This document shows positions 27,279 to 35,573 of a stretch of 64,000 nt of DNA, in pieces (the first letter of the stretch is position 1; each line of letters starts with the position of its first letter). The notes beneath the pieces were generated by a model. The model worked only from the letters and a program-made list of their open reading frames with translations. It was not told the DNA's origin and did not search any database. This DNA is from JAIVGZ01 sp964552205 (lineage in GTDB: Bacteria; Pseudomonadota; Gammaproteobacteria; Natronospirales; JAIVGZ01), in the NCBI GenBank assembly GCA_964552205.1, contig CAZKFT010000007.1, positions 1 to 64,000 on the forward strand, given 5' to 3'. Both the position numbers and the translations under genes were made by a program.

Positions 27279-28487
27279 TTATAAATCTCGAAATGAAATG
27301 AGATGGAGATTGGGGTGTGTGTAGGCACATTGTTTTGTTTGCAAATCCCACAAGGTGATATTTTTTTGATAGCGTTCAAGAAATGCAAGAAATCGGTTGT
27401 CAAAAGAAAAGCGAATCATAGGGGTTGGTGAAGCAATAACAATAGTGAAATCGATTTGTCTTGTTTGTGTATCCACAACAATTATTTTGTTGCTGTACAA
27501 ACATGCAATATACTTTCCATTTGGTGAAATGATCATATCGATCATCGATTCTATAGAACTGTTGAATGTCAACATTTCTCGCTTTTCTTTGTTGCAAGGA
27601 TCGTGAAGATAAGCAAAAATGATGTGATTCCGATTGCCATACACAAAAAATGAGCTATCGGGAGAAATAACCACCAAACATGCTTTTTGGTATGGAAATG
27701 TTGATACAAAAAATTCTTCTTGTTTTTTGAAATCAATCACTGATATTTGGTTGGATTTTGAAACTATCAGATATTCGTTACAAGGCGAAAAATAAAAGGT
27801 CGCATAGGAGTTGTCTTTCGAAGTAAATAATACCGCGTTATTTCGCAGATCATAAACAGAATAATCAAACACAGACCAGGATAATGAAGGAGCAAAGGAT
27901 TGCACGAGAATAAGATTCCCATCGGGCGAAAAAAAGGTGTTACGAGTTTTCGTGAAGGATACTACTATCTGCCAGGTGAATCGGTCCCAGATTTCCATAT
28001 GATTCATTAGGTTGTTTCGTATCACAAAAAATTGTCCATTCAAGCATGTATAAAATACTGTGTATGCGTCAACAGGACATCTGACATTCAGAGTTCGAAT
28101 AACGCATTCCTTTTCTATATCCCAGACAATAATTTGTGAGTTGGAATCCACAAGGATTACCAGAGAACTGGTAAGGAAATGGACATGTGGGGTTAATGAT
28201 GTTGGCATCGATTTCGAAGACCGGGTGCCATCTTCCACGTGCCATAACGAAAAGGATGAATTTTCGTTTGATTCGTACGTTTTCCGACTAGAAATGATCA
28301 TATACTTTGAGTCTGGTGAAAAATGAAATTCGTTGCATATCCCAAAAGTCTTAGAGGCAGCCGCTTTACGTTTCTCCATCAAATACACAAGTGAAGCTCG
28401 AGCAAAGGAAGAGCTCATCATCAACATTGCTAGATCTTGATCATCTAGCCAAATTCCTACATGAACCAGTCCCACAGAAGTCATCAT
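27279..28487 (-). CDS. WD40 repeat protein, 402 aa
   Basis: Signatures FSLWHVE, IIVWDIEKECVIRTL, MEIWDRF and ITLWDLQTKQCAY, with FSPDSKYMI and FSFDNRFLA. The N-terminus VGIWLDDQDLAMLMMSSSF aligns with the WD40 gene at 24841; together they form a minus-strand subfamily. It shares the TCGCGC/TTATA promoter type with that gene. Confidence 0.8.
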   Translation of the reverse strand: MMTSVGLVHVGIWLDDQDLAMLMMSSSFARASLVYLMEKRKAAASKTFGICNEFHFSPDSKYMIISSRKTYESNENSSFSLWHVEDGTRSSKSMPTSLTPHVHFLTSSLVILVDSNSQIIVWDIEKECVIRTLNVRCPVDAYTVFYTCLNGQFFVIRNNLMNHMEIWDRFTWQIVVSFTKTRNTFFSPDGNLILVQSFAPSLSWSVFDYSVYDLRNNAVLFTSKDNSYATFYFSPCNEYLIVSKSNQISVIDFKKQEEFFVSTFPYQKACLVVISPDSSFFVYGNRNHIIFAYLHDPCNKEKREMLTFNSSIESMIDMIISPNGKYIACLYSNKIIVVDTQTRQIDFTIVIASPTPMIRFSFDNRFLAFLERYQKNITLWDLQTKQCAYTHPNLHLISFRDL

Positions 28488-28520
28488 CTTTTATGAATTA
28501 TTCAAACAGAAACAAAGAAA

Positions 28521-28540
28521 TCGCGCCATTATACAATAGA
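28521..28540. promoter_or_regulatory. TCGCGC-TTATACAATAG element
   Basis: TCGCGCCATTATACAATAGA lies between WD40 start 28487 (-) and start 28560 (+). It is a near copy of 26007-26025 at the same distances from both genes. Confidence 0.6.
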
Positions 28541-28559
28541 TGAGAGAATTTATTATATA

Positions 28560-28907
28560 ATGGATGCCTTGCGACAAGAGCTCATATCTGTCCATCAGAG
28601 CATGAATGAGATGATGGATGTTCTTCTTAAACACGCCGAAAAGAAACACTGTGTCGTGTATGGGGTACAGAATCCTACACTGCCCGAAAATCTAGAGTCC
28701 AAGTGGATTGAATCGTTTGGTGTCCCAACCAAGTGTGCGTCTTTGAAAAATATTGTTGAATGCTCACAAAAGTACGACACAATGGGCCTTGTGAAACATG
28801 GAGAACAAACTATGTTGGTGCCGCTTTGCACACCTTGCAATCGTCGGGCTGTCAAGGGCACTTGGCTTGTCTTTGAGAAGAACCAAACGTTTGTCCCTTT
28901 GAAATAA
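28560..28907 (+). CDS. Unrecognised protein, 115 aa
   Basis: A helical N-terminus (MDALRQELISVHQSMNEMMD) then a small alpha/beta domain with LCTPCNRRAVKG, a possible half zinc site. Not recognised. The stop lies in GAAATAAAATGATTTATT, shared with the convergent gene at 28914. Confidence 0.6.
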   Translation: MDALRQELISVHQSMNEMMDVLLKHAEKKHCVVYGVQNPTLPENLESKWIESFGVPTKCASLKNIVECSQKYDTMGLVKHGEQTMLVPLCTPCNRRAVKGTWLVFEKNQTFVPLK

Positions 28908-28913
28908 AATGAT

Positions 28914-29456
28914 TTATTCGATGGTGATTTCTCGTAGAACAAATTCACGAATCAAAGATATTTCGCTCATGGTCAATTCAACTTGTTTGATTGTGCATTG
29001 AAACTTGTTGAGCTTGATACAGTTGGCAATACAGTTAGCGACAATGCAGTAGGTGCAGATACGTGGATGAAGAGAATAATGGTGTTTGTTGGTGGAAATG
29101 CGGCATGAAGAACATCTGTGGATGACATATTCTCTTTGAAGACAAGCGGCACACTTGTCAGCTTCGCACTTGTTTTGAAAGAGGTTTCTTATTAGCCGAA
29201 AGATATTGTAAAAGGTTGGCGAGGAAGGTATGAGTTGCCCATACAAGTAATAGGTCTTTTGTTTTTTTCTTTGTTGAGGTGGCACAATAATCAAAGGAGG
29301 AAGTAGTATGTCTGTCTGATGATCCAGTGCCAATAAGGGGGATGATTCCAATAATTGTTGAATTTCTTGGTCTGCCATGAGCGAAGATATAGACGCATCT
29401 TCAAAAGAAATGGGAGAATCAACCAGATCTGCAAAGGAAAATAATTCTTCTTGCAT
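28914..29456 (-). CDS. Cysteine-rich zinc-binding protein, 180 aa
   Basis: The start MQEELFSFADLVDSP is chosen (29456; 29483 is possible). The acidic N-terminal half resembles a transactivation-type region. The C-terminal half holds CEADKCAACLQREYVIHRCSSC...HYSLHPRICTYC, at least two zinc sites of RING/treble-clef type. It may be a transcription or ubiquitin-related factor; no family assigned. Confidence 0.6.
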   Translation of the reverse strand: MQEELFSFADLVDSPISFEDASISSLMADQEIQQLLESSPLLALDHQTDILLPPLIIVPPQQRKKQKTYYLYGQLIPSSPTFYNIFRLIRNLFQNKCEADKCAACLQREYVIHRCSSCRISTNKHHYSLHPRICTYCIVANCIANCIKLNKFQCTIKQVELTMSEISLIREFVLREITIE

Positions 29457-29549
29457 AGAGATGAATTTTATAGGAATTTTCAAGATTATGATTATTTTTT
29501 CGGCGCGTTAATTTCATTCGGGCGGAGAGGAGAATCACAGTTGACAATC

Positions 29550-30158
29550 ATGGAAATCACATCGGGTGTTCCTAGATTTGATCCTTTGTCCTATGTTCGA
29601 TCCTTGAAAGAAACTGAATGGGTCTCTACATTCAATTTGACAAACCAGCAACAGAAAAACTTTGAAGTGCGATTTGGCAACAGTATAGGAGACAATTCCT
29701 TGTATGCTATCCTCCCTCCCGACGAATATGATTCCACCTCTTGGAAGTATCTCATACACAAGACTCAACCATGGAGAATTCTCCTTGTATTCTTTCCGGA
29801 TGAATTTTGCGGAGAAGCCTGGAACAAAAAGGAAGCCATCGACTATACCAACCAGACTGTTTCAGACCTTTTGAAAGAAATAGAGTTGGATCGTCAACTC
29901 AAGACAGCTATCGTCTCATGGGGGGCCCACCCTATTAAACATGTCATAAACATCCCTTTTTTTAATTACGAGATCAATGCGAAAAGATATAACATGCCCT
30001 TTTTTATTTCTGCAGAGATTGACATCTTGAATCGCCCAGTGGTGATCCCCGAAACAGATATGGACCAAACTCGAAAACTAGAACAAAGAGTCCATGCAGC
30101 GATTGATACTTATCTCAGCGAAACAACCCCAAATGCTCCCTCTTTTCACGCAAATTAA
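29550..30158 (+). CDS. Unrecognised protein, 202 aa
   Basis: The start is MEITSGVPRFDP at 29550; the open frame upstream overlaps the divergent gene. An alpha/beta protein with many aromatic residues, no membrane helix and no motif I can name. The stop is in AATTAATAAA and overlaps the stop of the MYND gene at 30155. Confidence 0.6.
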   Translation: MEITSGVPRFDPLSYVRSLKETEWVSTFNLTNQQQKNFEVRFGNSIGDNSLYAILPPDEYDSTSWKYLIHKTQPWRILLVFFPDEFCGEAWNKKEAIDYTNQTVSDLLKEIELDRQLKTAIVSWGAHPIKHVINIPFFNYEINAKRYNMPFFISAEIDILNRPVVIPETDMDQTRKLEQRVHAAIDTYLSETTPNAPSFHAN

Positions 30159-30850
30159 TAAATGTTGGTGCATTTCTGTTTGTGAGTTTTCCAATCGAAT
30201 TTTTGGCATTTGGTGGAACAATAGTATGCATTTGCACAGCGACTGCAAGATTTGATTTGTTCTGGAAACGTTTGAAGGCACCAAAAACAGGTGAAAGGAC
30301 GCTTCTCTTTGGGGATCAGCGATTCTTGTGATTCTGTTGGTTTGTGTGTAAACATCTCTTTATGGACATCTGTGTCCACTTGGGACGCAGGACCATTGTT
30401 TTTCATATCTCGCAAAAAGTTTGTGCGTACAATGTCTTCCGCCTTATAGACAGTAAAGCCTTCATAAACATGATAGATATGAGTGACACGAGGTGAATCT
30501 GGTAATGGACTTGGATCTTTCTTCTTTATCTCGATTTCAAAGTCTTTCCATTTGTGCTCGTCCTCAGAGTGATAAAGCTCTGGATTCCATTCTTGAAATT
30601 GTTTGCGATTCACGAATAATAATTCATGTTTCTTCTTATACTCAAAAGGATAGAGCCGGAAATGAAGAGCATCGACGATTAATCGTTCGTACAAGTCGCC
30701 ATCCAACAAATGAATTTGTGAAAGGATCATCGATCTTTCTTTGTCAGTAATCAGATGATTGGGGATCAGAAATTTTCTGCTGTGCGTTGGAAGATGATTT
30801 TCTCGAATCATTTCGATGAGAACACTGTACGAAGTTTCCTTTTCTTCCAT
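30155..30850 (-). CDS. MYND zinc-finger protein, 231 aa
   Basis: The C-terminus CFWCLQTF...CSRCANAYYCSTKCQKFDWKTHKQKC is a complete MYND finger (C-x2-C, C-x2-C, YCS-x2-C, H-x3-C), a protein-interaction domain. The first 180 residues have no recognised fold. The architecture (unknown N-terminus plus terminal MYND) is repeated in the gene at 41738, suggesting a viral family. Confidence 0.8.
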   Translation of the reverse strand: MEEKETSYSVLIEMIRENHLPTHSRKFLIPNHLITDKERSMILSQIHLLDGDLYERLIVDALHFRLYPFEYKKKHELLFVNRKQFQEWNPELYHSEDEHKWKDFEIEIKKKDPSPLPDSPRVTHIYHVYEGFTVYKAEDIVRTNFLRDMKNNGPASQVDTDVHKEMFTHKPTESQESLIPKEKRPFTCFWCLQTFPEQIKSCSRCANAYYCSTKCQKFDWKTHKQKCTNIY

Positions 30851-30926
30851 CTTGTTTTGATGTTTTCAAAAAGATCTCGCAAATTTCTCGATCGCACACA
30901 CACGCTTTTCGCGGACTTGGAATTGT

Positions 30927-31055
30927 TTATTTTAAAAAAACTACGTGATAGAAAAGTGTCTTATACCAAGCATAGTAATAGTTTATAGATTGAGGCACAT
31001 AGGAAAAGCCAGGAATGATGGTTGTGTAAATTCCTGGTGTGGGTGCAGCAAATAT
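30927..31055 (-). pseudogene. Protein-coding remnant, 42 codons
   Basis: In the 338-bp stretch without a clear gene (30851-31188), the minus strand reads AAPTPGIYTTIIPGF then SYVPQSINYYYAWYK and ends VVFLK-TAA-AATAAA. That is a convincing protein end with the usual terminator, but the frame is closed upstream by TAG at 31056-31058 and has no ATG. I tried to join it to upstream frames by GT-AG splicing and failed. It is either a decayed gene or the last exon of one with an unseen first exon. Confidence 0.4.
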
Positions 31056-31188
31056 CTACCAATGAATATCACAACATCTCTTTATTTCTCACATTTTCTT
31101 TGAAAAATTTGTGCTAGTGTAAGCGCAAGATGTCTTGAATTCAAGGTGGTATCTTTTTTCATTTTTCAAAAATCTTTTTCTTTTTCAA

Positions 31189-31350
31189 ATGCCATTTCTC
31201 ACAATCTTTTTTAAAGGTGGTGGTTTCTGTCAAGCACAGCACTCAACGATCGCCCCTTGGGACTACGATTACCAAAACAGCCAAGTCTTCTCAACTTTAA
31301 ACACCGACATAGAAGATTTGACACAGTATGGGATAGGTCTTAAAAAGTGA
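31189..31350 (+). CDS. Small unrecognised protein, 53 aa
   Basis: From ATG 31189 (MPFLTIFFKGGGF). The upstream extension to 31135 is low-complexity Phe-rich and probably not coding. Soluble aromatic/acidic C-terminal half. It overlaps the tail of the small minus-strand gene at 31340 by 11 bp. Weakly supported. Confidence 0.35.
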   Translation: MPFLTIFFKGGGFCQAQHSTIAPWDYDYQNSQVFSTLNTDIEDLTQYGIGLKK

Positions 31351-31477
31351 ACGTTGTTTGCACGTGCAAAAGTATCAAAATGTAACAAGTCACACCGAAA
31401 CTAACGAGATGTTCGTTATTGTCAATAATGTTTATGTATTGGCAGTAATTAGTAATAGTAGTCAAGGAAGAAGACAT
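31340..31477 (-). CDS. Small hydrophobic protein, 45 aa
   Basis: MSSSLTTITNYCQYINI then a hydrophobic C-terminal half (LVSFGVTCYILILLHV). It lies about 55-75 bp from the promoter-like cluster at 31527-31573, the spacing seen for other genes. That spacing is the main reason to call it. Confidence 0.35.
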   Translation of the reverse strand: MSSSLTTITNYCQYINIIDNNEHLVSFGVTCYILILLHVQTTFTF

Positions 31478-31526
31478 GATGACAAGTTGAGGGGAAGAAA
31501 AGTGAAGGATTGAAATATGTGAACTT

Positions 31527-31573
31527 GGCCCAACCTGGGCTTGGCCCAATTTTGATCGGGTCGTGGGACGACC
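31527..31573. promoter_or_regulatory. Diverged promoter palindrome cluster
   Basis: GGCCCAACCTGGGC, then GGCCCAATTTTGATCGGGTC and GTGGGACGACC: three degenerate pieces of the palindromic element within 47 bp. Confidence 0.45.
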
Positions 31574-31601
31574 CCTCCTCGGTCGTTGTTTCGCGGACAT
31601 G

Positions 31602-31664
31602 TTATGCCTCACATCATTCCACCTTTGAAATTTTATACCTCACATAATTTCACCTTTGAAACTT
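31602..31664. repeat. Direct tandem repeat, about 31 bp x 2
   Basis: TTATGCCTCACATCATTCC plus ACCTTTGAAAT, followed by TTATACCTCACATAATTTC plus ACCTTTGAAAC. It lies just past the end of the F-box gene at 31681 and may be part of its 3' region. Confidence 0.7.
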
Positions 31665-31680
31665 TTTCAAGATAAGATCT

Positions 31681-32421
31681 TTATTGTTTAGACTTCTTTG
31701 CATCTGGTTGAGAAGAACTCGAGAGGAGACGGCGTTTCTTGGGCTTTTCGGGTGGAAGGGCAAACAAGGCGGCCAACATAGGAGACTCGGATCCATACTC
31801 AAAGTTGCATTGTTTTAAAAACCACTTTCTGTCTGACAGCAAAGGATTCGGATGTTCTAATGCTTGGCGGATCTTTGTTTCTTCTTCTTGCGAGCCATTG
31901 AGCAATTTTTCCTTGTAAGCAGAGACAAAGGGCACATTGATTGGACCCATAGCAAAGCACAAGGCGTAGAGTTCGAGATCGTTTGAAACCAAGTCAAACA
32001 CCCAGGCAGGTTGTTTTCCTTCGCAATAGGCTCTTTTGATCAAGGAAATGACGAGTTCACGACGAAAGTATAAAATATGATAATACGTTTCAAAAGATAA
32101 GGACTCTTGTTCGATTTGTTCCATGGTAGGGGTGTTGCGAACGAGATAATCAATCAGCGTGCCTCTTGGACCTATAGGACGCGAAAGAAGTTGAGGATTG
32201 CATGTGATTATGTTTTTCAAGCGTTGCTGATCTGATTCGAGCATCAAGTTATAGCTACGAGGTTTGGCAAAGAGGGTCAATGTAAAAGGGACGAGATGAT
32301 TGGCAAAGGCACGAGACACGAGACGAAGGTTGTTGTGAGCTTTTTGATCGAGGAAATAGACGATTTGCTCCAAGAGAGAGCGAAATTCGGTAAAATTGGT
32401 CAAAGAAAGGGAAGAAGACAT
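31681..32421 (-). CDS. F-box-like protein, 246 aa
   Basis: The start is MSSSLSLTNFTEF (32421), placing the promoter palindrome about 60 bp upstream; the frame extends to 32463. Residues 12-45 (FRSLLEQIVYFLDQKAHNNL then RLVSRAFANHL) fit an F-box. The body is helical (possibly degenerate ankyrin-type) and the tail is basic (KPKKRRLL...KKSKQ), a likely nuclear localisation signal. Confidence 0.65.
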   Translation of the reverse strand: MSSSLSLTNFTEFRSLLEQIVYFLDQKAHNNLRLVSRAFANHLVPFTLTLFAKPRSYNLMLESDQQRLKNIITCNPQLLSRPIGPRGTLIDYLVRNTPTMEQIEQESLSFETYYHILYFRRELVISLIKRAYCEGKQPAWVFDLVSNDLELYALCFAMGPINVPFVSAYKEKLLNGSQEEETKIRQALEHPNPLLSDRKWFLKQCNFEYGSESPMLAALFALPPEKPKKRRLLSSSSQPDAKKSKQ

Positions 32422-32472
32422 TGTTTGAGAAAGGTGAAAAAAGTTGATATGAACTCTCCTCAACCTAGAGTT

Positions 32473-32497
32473 GGCCCGATCAATACTGGGCCAGCGG
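32473..32497. promoter_or_regulatory. Palindromic promoter element copy 7
   Basis: GGCCCGATCAATACTGGGCC followed by AGCGG, about 60 bp upstream of the F-box gene start at 32421. The core ATG is changed to AATA. Confidence 0.55.
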
Positions 32498-32522
32498 ACT
32501 ATCGAAAACAGTACAAAAAAAT

Positions 32523-35500
32523 TTATTCAAAGAGAGCTTCTTTTTCAACATTACTGTAATATTCCAAGCCTATCTCTACAAGATTCTCACCTTTCAAGAG
32601 TCTTCTCTGGTTTAAACTCTCATTAAGAAGCTCGAGCATTTTTGGATTATCCGACTTTTTAAAGTTTTTGCCGCCGTTGATTGCATATTTCAAGTGGGTG
32701 AGTTTGAGTTTTCCATCTGCTGTTTCACGAAGATAGTTATACTTTAAAGCACCATGCATCCATCCTTGGTTTTTCATGTCCTTATAGAGCTGTTCGATTT
32801 TGTCCTCCATATTCGTACCACTGGGTACGATGTAGGGGAGGTATTCCATCTCGATTAATAAATAACCTTCCTCTGGGACTATTTTGGATGCGATCACTTT
32901 CGGTCCCAAACCACTATTGCTTATCGCGATGTGAGTTTGCTGAATGTATTCCAGTGCTTGTTCATCCGTTTGGAAAATTTCCTTGTACAAAGGGAGATCT
33001 TTCCAGTGGGTTGGATAAATGACGCTGACAACAGTGAAATAATTTTCGAGTTGGAGTTGTTTAAAATAGAATGCTTTGATCTTGTTAACTATCTTCTCTT
33101 CGAGTATCTGATACCACAAATCATAATATTTTTCTTGCATTGTTTGATTATCTCTTCTCTCTGGTTTTCGTAGAACGGCAAGTTGGTTTGGGTATTTGCT
33201 GTAAATTTGGTCGGCGGTAAAGATGCCTTGGGTGTTGACATAGAGTTGATTTGGGGCTTGGCAGTAATACTCGGTCTGCTTGTTATCCACAAAGAGTACC
33301 ATCAGATCCCATCTTAAATATTCGTCAAAAAAGCAGATGAACTCCTTTTTGGAGATAATTGGAACAAGTTCTCGATCAATGGGGGCAAACGTGCGAGGTT
33401 CAAATGGTTTTATCTCCAAATGGAATGTGTTGTCGAATCTGGCGACAATTTTACGACCGGGTAACCACCGCTCGATCTCTTGTTCAGTTGGAGCTTTTTC
33501 AGGGGTGTAATCAGCAGGATAATATCGACTGTGGACATAAATATAAGTCCTGTATCCCTTTTTCACATTGAAACACAAATTGTTGATATCAGTTGCACCA
33601 GAGATGTTTTCCAAAACGCAGGTAGTGGGGTTGAGACAGAAATTCATAGTCTGGCCAGGGTACATCCAGTCATACTTGACGAGTTTGCATGGGTACACTC
33701 CCTGATGACGCCAGCCATTGTATATGAAACGTTTGCCATCACAGGTAACGCCTGAAATTGCATGTCCAGAATCGCATACGACCCCTTCCTCTTCAAAATT
33801 AGTCAAGAGCAGCCCATCGATATAGTATTTTTGGCCTTTGTATACGAGAACTTTTTGCTCCAGATTGTGTTTGTGGATGCTTAATTTATGTTCTGATGCG
33901 AATTCTTTCCAATTTTGCACGACAGAAACAGTGATGATCGGAATGTCCTTTTCATCATCAAAATCGTATTTGCGTCCCTCATCATCTGGAATAAAGCCTT
34001 TCAAATTGTTATCCTTCTTTATCTCTTTAAAGTCAATATTGTCGAGCCGACTATATTTCATAAGGTATCCAGAACGGGGATCTCCTCCATCGCTAATCCA
34101 CAAACTTGTAAAGACATTGTCTACCGAAAGCAGACTGAATAGATTTCGCAAATAAAATTCGGGCATGAGGCCAGTTTCTTCTCCACGTTTTCCTCGAAAA
34201 GGTTTTTTCGGGTTGTTTGTTGGTTCCAAGGCTGTTCCCACTGGAAATCGTTTTTCCTCGAGTTTGCCGAGCGTGAATAGAATTTTTTCTGGACTCAGAT
34301 CATTGAAATAGTCATACGTGATTTTAGCATTATAGTCCTCTGGGAGGTTGTATTCCTTCATGTATTTTCTGAATATATCAAAAATCTCCTTCATATGATC
34401 GTTTTCGGTGTACCGCTCCCAGTTTTTCATGACAGTGGACATAACATAACGCATTCCTTGGCTATAAAAGATGCACATCAAAAGGGAGTTAAACCAGCAG
34501 ATCCCCAATTTTTGAGGTAGAGTGAGGATGCGGTTGCAATAAGGATCTCGCTTTATGGTCATCTGTTGTAATTTCTGTTCAAAACGCTCCACTGTTTGTT
34601 TGTTGATCACCTCCGAGTCCACCACCGATCCTCGCTCATCCACAAGAAAACAGAAAAGTTCCCGATCCTTGTCCAGCTTTGAAAGCGTTTCTTTCAGATA
34701 GGTTTCATCCTTTGTAAATAATACAAAGGCAATTTGTTTCCTCTCGTTGCTGAAAACATTCCAGTCTTTAAGGGGGAACATGAATGGCCGAGTTGGCTCA
34801 CACAAGTAGATTGTCGGCACATTCTCGTCAATCTCTTCTTTTTTGATATTTTTTGGCAAATAACGTTGTTTGAGCAACTGTTGAAGAGAGTCCACTGCTT
34901 CGTCCATCTCTGGCTTTTCCGATTGCAGAATAAAATGTATAATGGGGCGGTGCAGGTGTTCCTCAATCAGGTCATTGAGTTCATCCCCAAGTCGAGTTTC
35001 GACCAAACTTTTCAACGAACTGGGTATGAACTGGCCCAGCGTCGTCATCAAACCTTTTACACTGCCATTTACTAATGACTCGATGGTAGAAATGACTCTG
35101 GATCGATACTTTTCAAAGTACGCCTCAAGCAACAAAAGATCGCTCTGGTTTTGTTTCAATATCTTCCACTTTTCGCTGAGAGAATCATCTCTTTCAAATA
35201 AGTAAATTTGCTTTTGTTGTTGGAATTGGCGTAATTCAGGCGTGATTTCAGTGGATAAGGCAAAAACTAGAATTTGGATACGTTCTGGAGCTGACTTGGC
35301 AAAGTCATTCAACTCTTCAACATACTTTTTCGCTTCATTTGGCATACACACGAATATGATCGGCCCATTTTCATTCAAGCACGTTTCTTGGCCTTGGCAA
35401 GCCTTAAAGGTCCATGTTGTGAATTTTTCTCGCAGGTGAAGCACCACGACCTGCAAGAATTGCCGAGATACTTTTGATGACGCGAAATAAAAAATGCTCG

Positions 35501-35528
35501 GTTTCAAATAGTCACTTAGATAACTCAT
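32523..35528 (-). CDS. Predicted cysteine protease with pseudokinase-like tail, 1001 aa
   Basis: Residues 335-365 (LGICWFNSLLMCIFYSQGMR) look like the catalytic cysteine helix of a papain-like or ubiquitin-hydrolase fold, with Cys344. His589 in CDSGHAISGVTCDGKRFIYN and nearby Asn604 would complete the site. Residues about 880-970 resemble a protein kinase C-lobe (LLIEMEYLP...GWMHGALKYNYL...LKLTHLKYAI). HRD is replaced by HGA and DFG by THL, so it should be inactive as a kinase. The N-terminal 330 residues repeat a Rossmann-like pattern. A paralogue lies at 60277. A deubiquitinase role is inference. Confidence 0.7.
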   Translation of the reverse strand: MSYLSDYLKPSIFYFASSKVSRQFLQVVVLHLREKFTTWTFKACQGQETCLNENGPIIFVCMPNEAKKYVEELNDFAKSAPERIQILVFALSTEITPELRQFQQQKQIYLFERDDSLSEKWKILKQNQSDLLLLEAYFEKYRSRVISTIESLVNGSVKGLMTTLGQFIPSSLKSLVETRLGDELNDLIEEHLHRPIIHFILQSEKPEMDEAVDSLQQLLKQRYLPKNIKKEEIDENVPTIYLCEPTRPFMFPLKDWNVFSNERKQIAFVLFTKDETYLKETLSKLDKDRELFCFLVDERGSVVDSEVINKQTVERFEQKLQQMTIKRDPYCNRILTLPQKLGICWFNSLLMCIFYSQGMRYVMSTVMKNWERYTENDHMKEIFDIFRKYMKEYNLPEDYNAKITYDYFNDLSPEKILFTLGKLEEKRFPVGTALEPTNNPKKPFRGKRGEETGLMPEFYLRNLFSLLSVDNVFTSLWISDGGDPRSGYLMKYSRLDNIDFKEIKKDNNLKGFIPDDEGRKYDFDDEKDIPIITVSVVQNWKEFASEHKLSIHKHNLEQKVLVYKGQKYYIDGLLLTNFEEEGVVCDSGHAISGVTCDGKRFIYNGWRHQGVYPCKLVKYDWMYPGQTMNFCLNPTTCVLENISGATDINNLCFNVKKGYRTYIYVHSRYYPADYTPEKAPTEQEIERWLPGRKIVARFDNTFHLEIKPFEPRTFAPIDRELVPIISKKEFICFFDEYLRWDLMVLFVDNKQTEYYCQAPNQLYVNTQGIFTADQIYSKYPNQLAVLRKPERRDNQTMQEKYYDLWYQILEEKIVNKIKAFYFKQLQLENYFTVVSVIYPTHWKDLPLYKEIFQTDEQALEYIQQTHIAISNSGLGPKVIASKIVPEEGYLLIEMEYLPYIVPSGTNMEDKIEQLYKDMKNQGWMHGALKYNYLRETADGKLKLTHLKYAINGGKNFKKSDNPKMLELLNESLNQRRLLKGENLVEIGLEYYSNVEKEALFE

Positions 35529-35573
35529 CCTATTCTTTCATGATTAAACATTAAAAAATTGAAGAAAGTGTCT

